A stretch of DNA of 15,766 nt from Leptolyngbyaceae cyanobacterium SM1_3_5 (GCA_012031475.1 JAAUTJ010000036.1:1-15766); one strand, 5' to 3'. Numbered from the stretch's first letter, positions 1-8,380 are shown. Notes: generated by a model not told the origin, from the sequence alone. Translations and numbers: made by a program.

Positions 1-84
1 AACTGGAAGCAGAAATCTCAGGGCAGCAGCCAGCAGCAGAGCCGCAAGCAAGCCCAGCAAAACAAAAAGACCACGCCTGTTCAT
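1..84 (-). CDS. N-terminus of a membrane or exported protein (partial)
   Basis: This is the 5' end of a minus-strand gene whose remainder lies beyond the left edge. It starts at ATG 82-84 and stays open for 28 codons to position 1. The peptide starts MNRRGLFVLLGLLAALLLAA and continues hydrophobic. A short Arg-Arg basic head followed by a long Leu/Ala run is the pattern of a signal peptide or signal anchor, so the product is probably exported or inserted in the inner membrane. No clear Shine-Dalgarno sequence precedes the ATG. The family cannot be recognised from so few residues. It lies downstream of the tRNA gene on the same strand, about 97 bases away. Confidence 0.6.
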   Translation of the reverse strand, partial: MNRRGLFVLLGLLAALLLAAALRFLLPV

Positions 85-180
85 GGGGCCTGTTCAGGGG
101 GAATGCGATCGCGAGCAGCAGAAGCAATCATGCGTCAATTATGACACTGCGATCGAAGTGAATTACCGTCTAACATTGGA

Positions 181-252
<72 letters not shown>

Positions 253-365
253 GCAGCTACTAAGCATAGCACGGAAGTGAGTGCTTTTGCCAAATTGTTG
301 ACCGCCCCAAATCACGGTTTCGATCGCCCCGCTCCAAACTGCGATCGCGACTTGGGGATCGCAAC

Positions 366-1795
366 CTAGGGCTTCAGTCCCATCACCGATCGATAGTGCG
401 ATTCCGCAGCGATTGCCTGTGGCGACGATCGAGTGGTGTGCCAGTTGCTCAGCCGAAACAGTTCTTGCTGAAGGGAATGGAGATCGATCGTAGTGATTTG
501 ACCATCCGCGATGATTTGCCGACCTGCCACCCAAGCGCTGTGAACGACTTGGGTTGGACGACCCCAGATCAGCAGACCGATCGGGTCAGTGCGCGGCAGC
601 AGCGACAGATTCGTCAAATCATAGAGAACCAGATCCGCCTGTTTGCCCACCGTGAGACTGCCAAACTCGTCCGCCATACCCAAGCCTTTCGCGCCACCGA
701 TCGCCGCCATTTCAACTGCTTCTCGCGGTGTGATCCACTCGCGATAATCCAAGTCCGTGACGTTATGCAAAATCGAGCCGATCTTGATCGCTTCGAGCAG
801 ATCTTGCGAATCGTTGCTGGCCGCGCCGTCACAGCCAAACGCCACGTTCACGCCTGCCCGACGATATTTGAGAATCGGGGCGATGCCGCTGCCTAAGCGC
901 AAATTGCTCAAAGGATTGTGAACGACGGTCGATCGCGTTGCCGCCAAGATTTCGATATCGGCATCGTCGAGCCAAACGCAGTGCGCCAGCGAAGTTCGAT
1001 CGCCCAGAAAATCCAGTCGCTTCAAATGTTCAACCGCGCTGTAGCCGTATTTTCTTGGCAATCAGCTTTGTGCTTTCGTTTCCAGCAAATGCGTGTGGCA
1101 ACACAAATCGTAGCGATCGCTCAACTCGACGCAGCCTTTGAGCAACGCATCTGAAGCAAGATGAATTCCAGTTGGGGCGGGCATCAGGCTAATGCCTTCG
1201 TCGGGACGGTGGAACTGCTCGATCGCCTCAGTCAGCCATTCCAGCACTTCCTCGGTGGTGCGCGGAACGCTTCATGCTCGCGTTCGGCTCCGCCTTCGGG
1301 AATGCCCGTCGAAATCGATTGGTCTTGAATCAGCGGCGCAACATAAGCGCGAATGCCAATTTCCCGATAGGCACGGACGGCAGCGGCGATCGTCTCAATT
1401 TCCCGATGTGGAATCAGCACGAGATGATCAACGACGCAGGTTCCGCCCGTCATCAAGGTTTCCGCCGCCGTATGCAAAGCACTCAGATAGATATGCTGCG
1501 GATCGAGCGGCGAAAAGTCGTAGAGTTCGGCCAGCCAAAGCTCTAGCGGTCGAGGCGGAATGCTGCCGCGCTGCCACATTTCCGAGGAGTGCGTGTGCGC
1601 GTTGACAAATCCGGGCAGCAGCAGCTTGTTTGTGCCGTCGATCGCCGTCCCTATCACGTCCAGACTCGATCCGATCGCCGCAATCCGTCCGTCAACAATC
1701 TGCACGTCGATCGATTCGTAGCCCTGCTCATTTTGATCGAGACCGCCTCGATTGAAATAGCCGGGAACGATCGCACCTCGAATTGTGTAGTTCAC
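366..1795 (-). CDS. metal-dependent amidohydrolase / deaminase (frame-disrupted)
   Basis: Member of the amidohydrolase superfamily, closest in motifs to the methylthioadenosine/S-adenosylhomocysteine deaminase and AtzB/TrzN-like branch. These cytosolic enzymes hydrolyse an amino group or other substituent from an N-heterocycle. Numbered from GTG 1795, the metal ligands are visible: His67 and His69 in NAHTHSSE, His236 and Glu239 in HTHLLET, His272 in LAHCVWLDD and Asp323 in GCDGAASND. GTG 1795 is chosen because AAGGAAGG lies just upstream; an in-frame ATG at 1834 is the alternative. The frame is broken. One base is missing near 1255-1268 (after HEAFR, before TTEEVLEWL), and an in-frame TGA lies at 1062-1064. 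That TGA disappears if one base is missing near 1065 and one A is extra in the AAAA run (1052-1055), which gives KAQSLIAKKYGYSAVEHL. The corrected protein has 476 residues. It is divergent from ridA. The substrate is unknown. Confidence 0.8.
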
Positions 1796-1811
1796 GTTGC
1801 CTTCCTTAACC

Positions 1812-1865
1812 CTAGCCTTAACATTTGTACACAAGCATTTCTAGCCTATCATTTCGAGCTAGGCT
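1812..1865. promoter_or_regulatory. repeat motif in the divergent amidohydrolase/ridA promoter region
   Basis: The 96-base gap between the divergent amidohydrolase and ridA starts holds CTAGCCT twice in direct orientation (1812-1818, 1841-1847). It also holds AGCCTA (1843-1848) facing TAGGCT (1860-1865) as a 6-bp inverted repeat with an 11-base spacer. A shared operator is possible. TAGGCT also fits a TANNNT -10 element for ridA, 26 bases before its ATG. This reading rests on pattern only. Confidence 0.3.
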
Positions 1866-1891
1866 GAACTGTCGTTTTTATACCAAAATTG

Positions 1892-2283
1892 ATGCTCGAA
1901 TACATTACGCTCCCCTCCTGATGTTTTGCCTCCGGTCGCGCCTTATTCCCATGCGGTTCGCGCTGGCGATCTACTGTTTGTCACAGGTCAACTGGCCGAA
2001 GATCCGGCTACAGGTGAAGTCGTCCGAGGGTCGATCGAAGAGCAAACTCGCCGCGTCATGGAAAATCTCAAGCTCGTTCTAAATCACTGTGGAACAAGTT
2101 TCGATCGCGTCACAATGGCTCGAATTTTTGTCACCGACTTTCTGCTTTTTTCCGATCGTGAATGAAATTTACGCTTCGTATTTCGCCAGCGATCGACTGC
2201 CCTGCCGCACCACGATCGGCGTGACCGCACTGGCCGGATTGGGCGATGTAGAGGTCGATTTAACCGTCTACTGCGGCAGTTAG
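1892..2283 (+). CDS. ridA: RidA family enamine/imine deaminase (frame-disrupted)
   Basis: RidA (YjgF/YER057c/UK114) proteins are small cytosolic trimers that hydrolyse reactive enamine/imine intermediates. The fold is recognisable from PVAPYSHAVRAGDLLFVTGQ near the N-terminus and CRTTIGVTALAGLGDVEVDL near the C-terminus, with the conserved substrate-binding Arg105 and Glu120. Two single-base insertions break the frame. One is in TCCTGATG (about 1916-1920), joining MLEYITLPS to DVLPPVAPYS. The other is in the T6 run 2146-2151, joining IFVTDFLLF to PIVNEIYASY. Removing one base at each gives exactly 129 residues, the normal family length. ATG 1892 is chosen because it supplies the missing N-terminal strand; TTG 1926 would cut into the conserved core. 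The gene is divergent from the amidohydrolase and converges on Uma2 with a 19-base gap. Its role in detoxifying a product of this gene group is inferred. Confidence 0.85.
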
Positions 2284-2302
2284 AAATTCTCAAAGCGATC
2301 GA

Positions 2303-2968
2303 TTATTCAGCCGCTTGAATCTGTTGAGAAAACCAAGCCGCTGCGCTGGTATTGGTTCCTTCAACCAGACGATCGATCGCTTGTTCTAACAGCGCGATCG
2401 GCAATCCTGACAGAGCTTGTGAATGCGTACAAACTTCATACTTTCCTGACTGCAATTCAAAGGCAAAAATGCGTCTGCCGCGCACATCGATCGCCCAATA
2501 TTCAGGAATTTCTAAAGCTTCATACAAATGTTTTTTCTGATCTAAATCAGATGCCAAGGTTGTATCCGCGATCTCGCCCACCAGATTCGGCACTCGCCAG
2601 CGCGATAGGTCAATCCGACGCGGTTCACCTTCACGCCAGCGCGGATAATCTTCTCCCAGGTAAAGCACCAAATCCGGCGCACAAGCTTGGGTTTCCGGCT
2701 TTTCTAACAGGCAGCGCCCAAACGAGTTGTACATCTGCTCTGGATGCTGAACTGCCCAGCACAAAAACAGCATCGTCATCAAATCGCTGACCTGAGAATG
2801 GTTAATTCCTTCTCCACCCATATCAAGCCACATCCTGCCTCGATCGAAAAATAGCCGCATCCGCTCTTGAATTGGCGCATCGCGCAGCGCAACATAATCT
2901 GCCCAGGTTGCAGCAATCCACTGATGCAGCGGCGGAATGGTAACTGAAGTTTGAGGGGCGATCGACAT
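2303..2968 (-). CDS. Uma2 family protein (DUF820, PD-(D/E)xK fold)
   Basis: Intact 221-residue member of Uma2/DUF820, a family greatly expanded in cyanobacteria and predicted to have a PD-(D/E)xK nuclease fold; the biological role is not established. The candidate active site is visible: Asp99 in APDLVLYLGED, Glu132 in VGEIADTT and Lys145/Lys146 in DQKKHLYEALEIPEYWAID. The last of these is the family signature segment. ATG 2968 is preferred; an in-frame TTG at 2980 would add four residues and neither has a convincing ribosome-binding site. The gene runs opposite to ridA on its left and to the hydrolase genes on its right, so it interrupts the catabolic group rather than belonging to an operon with it. 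A truncated Uma2-like ORF lies at 6138-6314. Confidence 0.9.
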   Translation of the reverse strand: MSIAPQTSVTIPPLHQWIAATWADYVALRDAPIQERMRLFFDRGRMWLDMGGEGINHSQVSDLMTMLFLCWAVQHPEQMYNSFGRCLLEKPETQACAPDLVLYLGEDYPRWREGEPRRIDLSRWRVPNLVGEIADTTLASDLDQKKHLYEALEIPEYWAIDVRGRRIFAFELQSGKYEVCTHSQALSGLPIALLEQAIDRLVEGTNTSAAAWFSQQIQAAE

Positions 2969-3113
2969 TGGAATTAACAATTCTTGCGATGATTATATCG
3001 AGTTTGCTTGTGAGGTTCGATCGCTTCCGTCGCGAAAGATTAAGTTTTCCTACTTCCTATGACAGATTCTCGCGTTTCTGATTATCGATTCGTACTCCAC
3101 GTTACGGAAGCAA

Positions 3114-3121
3114 GCTAGGCT
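3114..3121 (+). promoter_or_regulatory. GCTAGGCT motif, possible -10 of the cysteine hydrolase gene
   Basis: The octamer GCTAGGCT ends 36 bases before ATG 3157. Its last six bases, TAGGCT, match TANNNT. The same octamer lies before ridA (1858-1865) and pyrE (10947-10954) at similar distances. No convincing -35 is seen. Confidence 0.3.
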
Positions 3122-3156
3122 TTTGGCATACGAAAGCAGTATTTAGACTTAGTGTC

Positions 3157-3959
3157 ATGCCAACCAATCGATCGCTTCAAACTTTAGGAGTGCCGCCGAA
3201 TGCGTGGTCGGTGGATGCCAACTTTGCGGACATCACGCGCCCGCCCTTGCCGCCGCAGCCGCTCACGCTAGCCACCGAGACAAAAGATGTGCGGCTCGAT
3301 TTGGCAAAAGCAGCGATCGTGGTGATCGATATGCAAAATGATTTTTGCCATCCGGATGGCTGGCTCTCACACATTGGCGTGGATGTGAGTCCGGCGCAAA
3401 GTCCATCGCCCCGCTGCAAGCTCTCCTGCCCGTCCTCAGACAAAAGCAAGTTCCCGTGATTTGGCTGAACTGGGGCAATCGGGCAGATTTGATGAATATT
3501 AGCGCCAGCGTTCGCCATGTTTACAATCCGACTGGATTGGGCGTGGGTTTGGGCGATCCCTTGCCTGCGAATCAAGCTCCGGTTTTGCAGAAAGGAAGCT
3601 GGGCGGCGGCTGTGGTTGATGAATTAGAGCAGTTGCCGGACGATATTTCTGTGGATAAGTACCGGATGAGCGGATTTTGGGATACGCCGCTCGACAGCAT
3701 TTTGCGGAACTTGGGGCGATCGACCCTCTTTTTCACCGGAGTCAACGCCGACCAGTGCGTCATGGCAACGTTGCAGGACGCAAGTTTCTTGGGCTATGAC
3801 TGCATTCTCGTTTCTGACTGCACCGCCACGACTTCACCGGAATATTGCTGGCAGGCGACGATCTATAACGTCCGACAGTGTTTCGGCTTTGTGTGCAGTT
3901 CGCACAACGTTCTCGATGCCGTGAAGCTGAACGAAAGCCGCCGATTGCCCGACGCCTAA
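3157..3959 (+). CDS. isochorismatase-like cysteine hydrolase (frame-disrupted)
   Basis: Isochorismatase-superfamily amidase (cysteine hydrolase family), cytosolic, typically cleaving C-N bonds in ureido, carbamoyl or nicotinamide-like substrates. The catalytic triad is visible in the corrected protein: Asp58 in VVIDMQNDF, Lys168 in VDKYRMSGFWDT and Cys201 in TGVNADQCVMATLQDA. One base is missing near 3393-3401: the frame leaves IGVDVSPA and must continue in the next frame as KSIAPLQALLPVLRQK. With one added base the protein is exactly 267 residues. The N-terminal extension of about 50 residues before the first core strand is longer than in minimal nicotinamidases and resembles the RutB/biuret-hydrolase-type subgroup. 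The cupin gene follows after 19 bases, so the two are probably co-transcribed. The substrate is not identifiable. True isochorismate cleavage for siderophores is unlikely because no siderophore genes are present. Confidence 0.85.
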
Positions 3960-3978
3960 CAATCTAGAGAAATCAAAA

Positions 3979-4433
3979 ATGAATTCCAAAAGCTGTGTCA
4001 TTCCCGTCATCAAATCACCGACAGAATATCAGGCGTTTCGCATCAGCCCCGATGCAACCAATCGTTTGGCGCTTGTCTTCGACCCTGTGATCGCCAATAT
4101 GTCGCTTACCTTTGCGTCGAAATTTTCGATGTGGGTGGAAAAACGCCGCCCAATCGTCATCAGATGGCCGTTGAAATGTTCTTCGTCCTCAAAGGCGAAG
4201 GCACCGCGAGTTGTGACGGCAAAACCGTTCCGATTCAGGCGGGAGACAGCCTGCTGGTTCCGCCGACCGGAATCCATGAAATCGAAAACACGGGGACAGA
4301 GCGACTTTACACTTTAACCATCATGGTTCCAAACGAACACTTTGCAGAACTGATTCGCAGCGGTGTTCAGGTCGAACTGGATGCCGAAGATATGGCCGTC
4401 CTGCGTCGCGCCCCGGCTGCGCTTTTAGCATAG
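3979..4433 (+). CDS. cupin domain protein (frame-disrupted)
   Basis: Small single-domain cupin (beta-barrel, usually metal-binding). Motif 1 is seen around residues 53-74: GGKTPPNRHQMAVEMFFVLK, with His61 and Glu66 in ligand positions but Asn59 in place of the first His. Motif 2 is at 89-104: GDSLLVPPTGIHEIEN with His100. One T is missing in the T run 4111-4113; restoring it turns LTFASKFSM into LTFCVEIFDVGGKTPP and gives exactly 151 residues. ATG 3979 lies 19 bases after the cysteine hydrolase stop and has only a weak purine stretch upstream, which suggests an operon. Such cupins are found as isomerases, dioxygenases or small-molecule sensors beside catabolic hydrolases, and the sequence does not decide which. 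A palindrome follows the stop. Confidence 0.8.
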
Positions 4434-4474
4434 AATTTAGCCTAAGATGCTGCGATCGAAGGTGAATCAACAGC

Positions 4475-4506
4475 CCTCAAAGTCCCCCAAAATTGGGACT
4501 TTGAGG
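4475..4506. repeat. 12-bp perfect inverted repeat between cupin and CocE genes
   Basis: Arms CCTCAAAGTCCC (4475-4486) and GGGACTTTGAGG (4495-4506) pair perfectly around the 8-base loop CCAAAATT. No T-tract follows on either strand, so it is not a classical intrinsic terminator. It resembles the CAAAGTCCCCC/GGGGGACTTTG palindromes scattered between genes in filamentous cyanobacteria (recalled, not searched). It could also act as a transcript-processing or mRNA-stabilising hairpin. Confidence 0.65.
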
Positions 4507-4542
4507 CTTGCCGCTCCTCATAGTTAGTTTCAGTTGCGCCTT

Positions 4543-6155
4543 ATGCTGAACGTGCTTCCGCCCAAACCCGTTTCGATGCAGACGCGAGACGGAGTGCGCC
4601 TTGATGCCGACGTTTACTATCCCGATGCGGACGGGGAATTTCCGGTTCTGCTGATGCGTCAGCCTTATGGCAGGGCGATCGCCTCCACCGTCGTTTATGC
4701 CCATCCCGCTTGGTACGCTGCACAGGGCTACATTGTCGTGATTCAAGATACACGCGGACGCGGCACATCTGAAGGCGAGTTTTCCCTGTTCGCCCACGAA
4801 ATCGAAGACGGCGAAGAGACGGTGAACTGGGCGGCTCAACTTCCCCACAGTACCGGAATGCTCGGAATGTATGGCTTTTCGTATCAGGGCATGACTCAGC
4901 TTTATGCCGCGAGTGCGAAACCTGCGGCACTGAAGGCGATCGCTCCCGCAATGGTCGGCTATGACCTCTACCACGATTGGGCTTATGAAAACGGCGCATT
5001 CTGCTATCAGCAAAGCTTGGGCTGGGCAATTCAGCTTGCGGCAGAAACGGCGAGACGAAAGGGCGATGAATCGACCTACAAACGGCTGTATGCGGCTGCG
5101 CGGAATCTGCCTTTGCAAGATCCGGTGAATGTGCGATCGCCCCTTTTGGAGGAACTCGCCCCCGATTCCTTCTATCACGACTGGATTACCCATCCCACAC
5201 CGGATGAATATTGGCAAAACCTGAAGCCAAATCTACAAGATGTGGATCTGCCGATGCTGCATGTTGGCGGCTGGTTTGATATCTACCTGCGTGGAACAAT
5301 GCGGCTGTATCGCGAAATGGAAGCCCGCAGCTTGTTTCCACAACATCTTTATGTCGCACCTTGGGCGCATTTGCCTTGGAGTCGGCATGTCGGAGCGATC
5401 GATTTTGGCAAAGCAGCAAACAACGCGATCGATCGCATCCAAATCCACTGGTTCGATCACTTCTTGAAAGATAAAGACACCGGATTGCTCAACGATCCGC
5501 CCGTCCATTTTTTGAAATGTTTGGCGATCGCTGGCGCACCTTTTCCCACTATCCGACTCCCAACCCCCAACCCTTCTATCTCGCCTCCACCGGACTCGCC
5601 AGCATGAGCGAAACCGAAGGCCAGCTTACCCAACTGCCGATCGCTCGCTCCGTCCCCGAACGGCTGGTGCATGATCCTTGGCGACCCGTTTCAGCCTTGG
5701 GTGGACATGCAACTTTTCCGGCGGGGACGTTCGATCGATCGAGTCTGGACGGGCGATCGGACATCTTGACCTACACCAGTGAACCGCTCAGCGAAGATTT
5801 GCATTTAGCAGGCGAGATGATTCTTCAAATTGATTGCACCAGTGATTCAGTTAGCTTTGATTTATGTGCGGTTTTGTCAGAAGTGCGGTCGAACCACAGC
5901 GTTTTTAACTTTACTCAGGGCTATGGACGATTTGACACACCTCAGCAGCCCATCCGCATTGCCTTACAGCCAACCTGTGCGCGAATTGCGGCGGGTCACG
6001 CCTTGCGCCTCAGTTTGAGTGCGGCCTGTTCGCCTGCTTATGCGGTGAATGCGGGAACGGGTGATGCGCCCTGTGAAAGTCGATTAATTGAGGCGCGAGT
6101 GATCACTTTGAAGATTGGGGGTCGATCGTTCCTTGAATTACCCGTTGTTCCGTAA
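4543..6155 (+). CDS. CocE/NonD family hydrolase (peptidase S15-like, frame-disrupted)
   Basis: Alpha/beta-hydrolase of the CocE/NonD (X-Pro dipeptidyl-peptidase S15) family, which cleaves esters or amides. In the corrected protein the triad is Ser113 in GFSYQGMTQ, Asp246 in GGWFDIYLRGT and His276 in APWAHLPWSRHVG. The oxyanion region has IVVIQDTRGRGTSEGEF. The C-terminal part (about 330-537) has the pattern of the jelly-roll domain, including DILTYTSEPLSEDLHLAG. One T is missing in the T6 run 5508-5513, so that PPVHFL... should read PPVHFFEMFGDRWRTF. With it the protein is 537 residues, normal for the family. ATG 4543 is preferred over TTG 4534, and neither has a clear ribosome-binding site. 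There is no signal peptide, so it is probably cytosolic. It lies 109 bases after the cupin gene and may share its transcript unless the palindrome terminates. Confidence 0.9.
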
Positions 6156-6314
6156 AATTTCGGCGGCCAAATTTCGCTGATCACCAGTTTCCGTCCGGGC
6201 ATCTGATTCATACCCTGACGGATTCATAGCGACGATTTCTCTCTTGACCAACTCCATTCGATAATTAGAATTGTTTGCTTGCAGCTTTTCCAAGTCTTTG
6301 AGCGTCAGTGACAT
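6138..6314 (-). pseudogene. truncated Uma2-like ORF
   Basis: A 58-codon minus-strand ORF (ATG 6312-6314, TAA 6138-6140) begins MSLTLKDLEKLQANNSNYRM and continues ELVKREIVAMNPSGYESD. This closely resembles the N-terminal segment common to cyanobacterial Uma2/DUF820 proteins, where full-length members have about 190 residues. The frame stops before the PD-(D/E)xK core, and the next region is the 3' end of the CocE gene, which it overlaps by 18 bases. It is therefore a remnant, not a hidden full-length gene. It differs in sequence from the intact Uma2 gene at 2303-2968. A functional small protein cannot be excluded. Confidence 0.6.
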
Positions 6315-6395
6315 CGCCGCCTCTGCAATTCACTTCAATTTTAGAACTGAAATAATGTAGCCTGTGGGAGGTCAAATCCTGCTACGCTTGAAGGC

Positions 6396-6427
6396 TATAC
6401 TAATGGTCAAAGATTGCTAATCTTTGA
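6396..6427 (+). promoter_or_regulatory. -10-like TATACT and hairpin abutting the start codon
   Basis: TATACT (6396-6401) is a good -10 hexamer, and no clear -35 is seen. A transcript starting about seven bases later would begin with a perfect 9-bp hairpin, TCAAAGATT (6407-6415) and AATCTTTGA (6419-6427) with loop GCT. The hairpin ends four bases before ATG 6432. It would occupy the ribosome-binding region, or serve as an operator at the start site. Confidence 0.45.
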
Positions 6428-6431
6428 ATTC

Positions 6432-6970
6432 ATGCTGCATCTCGCGCAGGTAAAAGCCCAATCGATCGAGAAGACGACCCTACAACTGCTGGCGGCGCAA
6501 AGATCCGATCCGGTTTGGGAAGTGCTGCCTGCTGAAACGATCGCCACTGTCGATCGTCTTGACTATGGAATTGGAGTGCTGTTGCTGGTCAAACTCGCTT
6601 CATCTTCCGAAATTGTTCACATTGAACTTGCGAAAGATTGGGTACTCGATCTGGTTGAACAATATCTCGCGGTTGGCATTACGCCCGAAACGTTGCAGCA
6701 GGAAGAACAACGCGCCGAGCAGTGGCGACAATCGCTGACGTTGCAAAGCCAAGAATTGGGGCGGCGATCGCTCGAAATGGAAGCACGGCGCGACCAAATT
6801 CAAGACCTCGAAGAAAAGCTGAAAGCCGAGAAACAGCAGCTAGAGCAAACTGCAAAAAACATTGAAGCTCATCACAGCGAAGTGATTACCCTGCAAGCCG
6901 CGATCGCCGCAGAAAAAAACAGTTGCTCGATCGAATTACGGAACTGGAAGCTAAATTGGAGCAGCAATAG
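6432..6970 (+). CDS. coiled-coil protein of unknown function (frame-disrupted at its end)
   Basis: I do not recognise a named family. In the corrected protein (179 residues), residues 1-80 form a small mixed domain (MLHLAQVKAQ..., VDRLDYGIGVLLLVKLAS, IELAKDWVLDLVEQYL). Residues 85-179 are strongly charged heptad sequence rich in Gln/Glu/Leu, a long coiled coil ending ITELEAKLEQQ. One A is missing in the A7 run 6913-6919; as it stands the frame runs to 6983 with an implausible tail (NSCSIELRNWKLNWSS). Restoring the A continues the heptads to TAG 6968-6970. The start at ATG 6432 removes TTG 6414, which lies inside the upstream hairpin. No signal peptide is present. The gene converges on the histidine kinase with a 9-base gap, so the two 3' ends may interfere or share termination. 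Confidence 0.7.
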
Positions 6971-6979
6971 ACCTGCCAA

Positions 6980-8380
6980 TTAAATTGTGATGGGTAGACA
7001 AATCGTGAATTTTGTTTCTCCGGGTTTGGACTGAAATGAAATCGTACCGTGATGTCGATTTTCGATGATGCGGCGAGACATTTCCAAACCTAATCCGGTT
7101 CCTTTGCCCACAGGTTTTGTGGTGTAGAACAATTCAAAAATTCGCGACTGAATTTCGATCGGAATGCCCGCTCCCGAATCGATAAACTGTACTTGAATTC
7201 GATCGCCCAGCCGCATTGTGGCAATTTGAATCGTGCCTTTTCCCTCAGTGGCATCGATCGCATTATCAATCAAATTTGTCCAGACCTGATTGAGTTCGCT
7301 GCCATAGGCAAGGATTTTGGGCAGGGTGCGATCGTAACAGCGCTTAATTTCAATTCCCTGCTTGAGCTTGAAGCCAAACAGCCGCAGCGTATCTTCAATT
7401 CCTTCATGAATATCAATGAGTTGTTGCGCTCCTTGATCGAGATGCGAATAGGATTTCATCGCCTGAACCAGTTCCGAAATTCGTTTGGCTCCGCGCAGTC
7501 CGCTGGTGATTAACGTCATCACGTCAAACGAAAGAGCGAGCCAGCGAACGCCCATTTCTCGCAGTTCGGTTGGGTCATTTTGCCAGCGTTCCGTCAGCAT
7601 CGATAGTATGTCTGGATCGACATTTCCAGCAGCCAGCGGAGCAGCTAATTTCCAAGCATCCTCAATGCCGTAATTCTCCAGCCAGTCCATCAGTTCTTCT
7701 TCGCGATCGCTCGCCGCCATCGCATCCAGCGGATGGTTGAGAATTGCATCGTGACCGCGATCGCGCACCGTTGTCCACTGCTGCACATGGTCATCATCCA
7801 TTTGCGCTCGACCTGCCACTAAATTCATCCGTTGCAGTTCCACCAAAGCCGGAACGACATCTTGCATCGATCGCACCACTGCCGCAGCGGGATTGTTCAA
7901 TTCATGCGCCAAACCTGCCGAAAGTGTGCCCAGTGCCGCCATTTTTTCGCGATTGCGAATAAACGATTCCAGCCCGCGCAATCGCTGAGCCACGACTTGA
8001 AAAATCTTGCGCTCAAACTCGCGGCATTCGTGCAGCAATTCGAGGAAATCTTCCTCCAAAATTTGAAAAATTCGGCAGTTTGTGACGGCATGAAGCGTCA
8101 CGGGCGTCGAGTCTCCAGTTAACACTTGAACCTCGCCAAAAAAGGCAGGGGCTTGATGCTGACCGATCGGCATTTCGATTCCTTCGCTGGTGCGCGTAAT
8201 GCTCATCCGACCTTCCATCAAAATCAAAAATCCGCGCCCCGGTTCACCCTCGCGCACAAAAACATCGCCTGCTGCTAAGCGAATTTCTTGAGCGCGATCG
8301 CACACCCATTCCAAGCGCGTTCTGGGCAGAATTTGAAACAGTTCGATCGTCAGCAAACTATCGACACAAAGTCCGCTCAT
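6980..8380 (-). CDS. sensor histidine kinase with N-terminal cyclic-nucleotide-binding-like domain
   Basis: Intact, 466 residues. Residues about 10-118 form a CAP/CNB-type beta-roll (FVREGEPGRGFLILMEGRMS, FFGEVQVLTGDSTPVTLHA), but the Arg normally contacting the cyclic phosphate is not at its usual place. The H-box is at 147-165 (MAALGTLSAGLAHELNNP) with phospho-acceptor His159. The ATPase domain has the N-box ELNQVWTNLIDNAIDAT (362-378), DSGAGIP (401-407), FELFYTTK (415-422) and GKGTGLGL (425-432). About 120 acidic residues separate the H-box from the second dimerisation helix (about 296-315). No membrane segment is present, so it is a soluble kinase. ATG 8380 has GGAG five bases upstream; GTG 8407 is an alternative. 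It starts 37 bases after the receiver-flavoprotein stop on the same strand, so they probably form one operon and a kinase/substrate pair. Confidence 0.92.
   Translation of the reverse strand: MSGLCVDSLLTIELFQILPRTRLEWVCDRAQEIRLAAGDVFVREGEPGRGFLILMEGRMSITRTSEGIEMPIGQHQAPAFFGEVQVLTGDSTPVTLHAVTNCRIFQILEEDFLELLHECREFERKIFQVVAQRLRGLESFIRNREKMAALGTLSAGLAHELNNPAAAVVRSMQDVVPALVELQRMNLVAGRAQMDDDHVQQWTTVRDRGHDAILNHPLDAMAASDREEELMDWLENYGIEDAWKLAAPLAAGNVDPDILSMLTERWQNDPTELREMGVRWLALSFDVMTLITSGLRGAKRISELVQAMKSYSHLDQGAQQLIDIHEGIEDTLRLFGFKLKQGIEIKRCYDRTLPKILAYGSELNQVWTNLIDNAIDATEGKGTIQIATMRLGDRIQVQFIDSGAGIPIEIQSRIFELFYTTKPVGKGTGLGLEMSRRIIENRHHGTISFQSKPGETKFTICLPITI

Noticed and set aside
4477..5217. 246-codon minus-strand frame opposite the CocE gene
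   Set aside because: It is antisense to well-conserved CocE motifs (catalytic serine region) and has no coherent protein features.
2140..5515. Programmed frameshifting at T6 runs (2146-2151, 5508-5513)
   Set aside because: Similar shifts occur at many non-slippery sites in unrelated housekeeping genes, in both directions. No stimulatory structure or conserved slippery motif is apparent, so sequence error is simpler.
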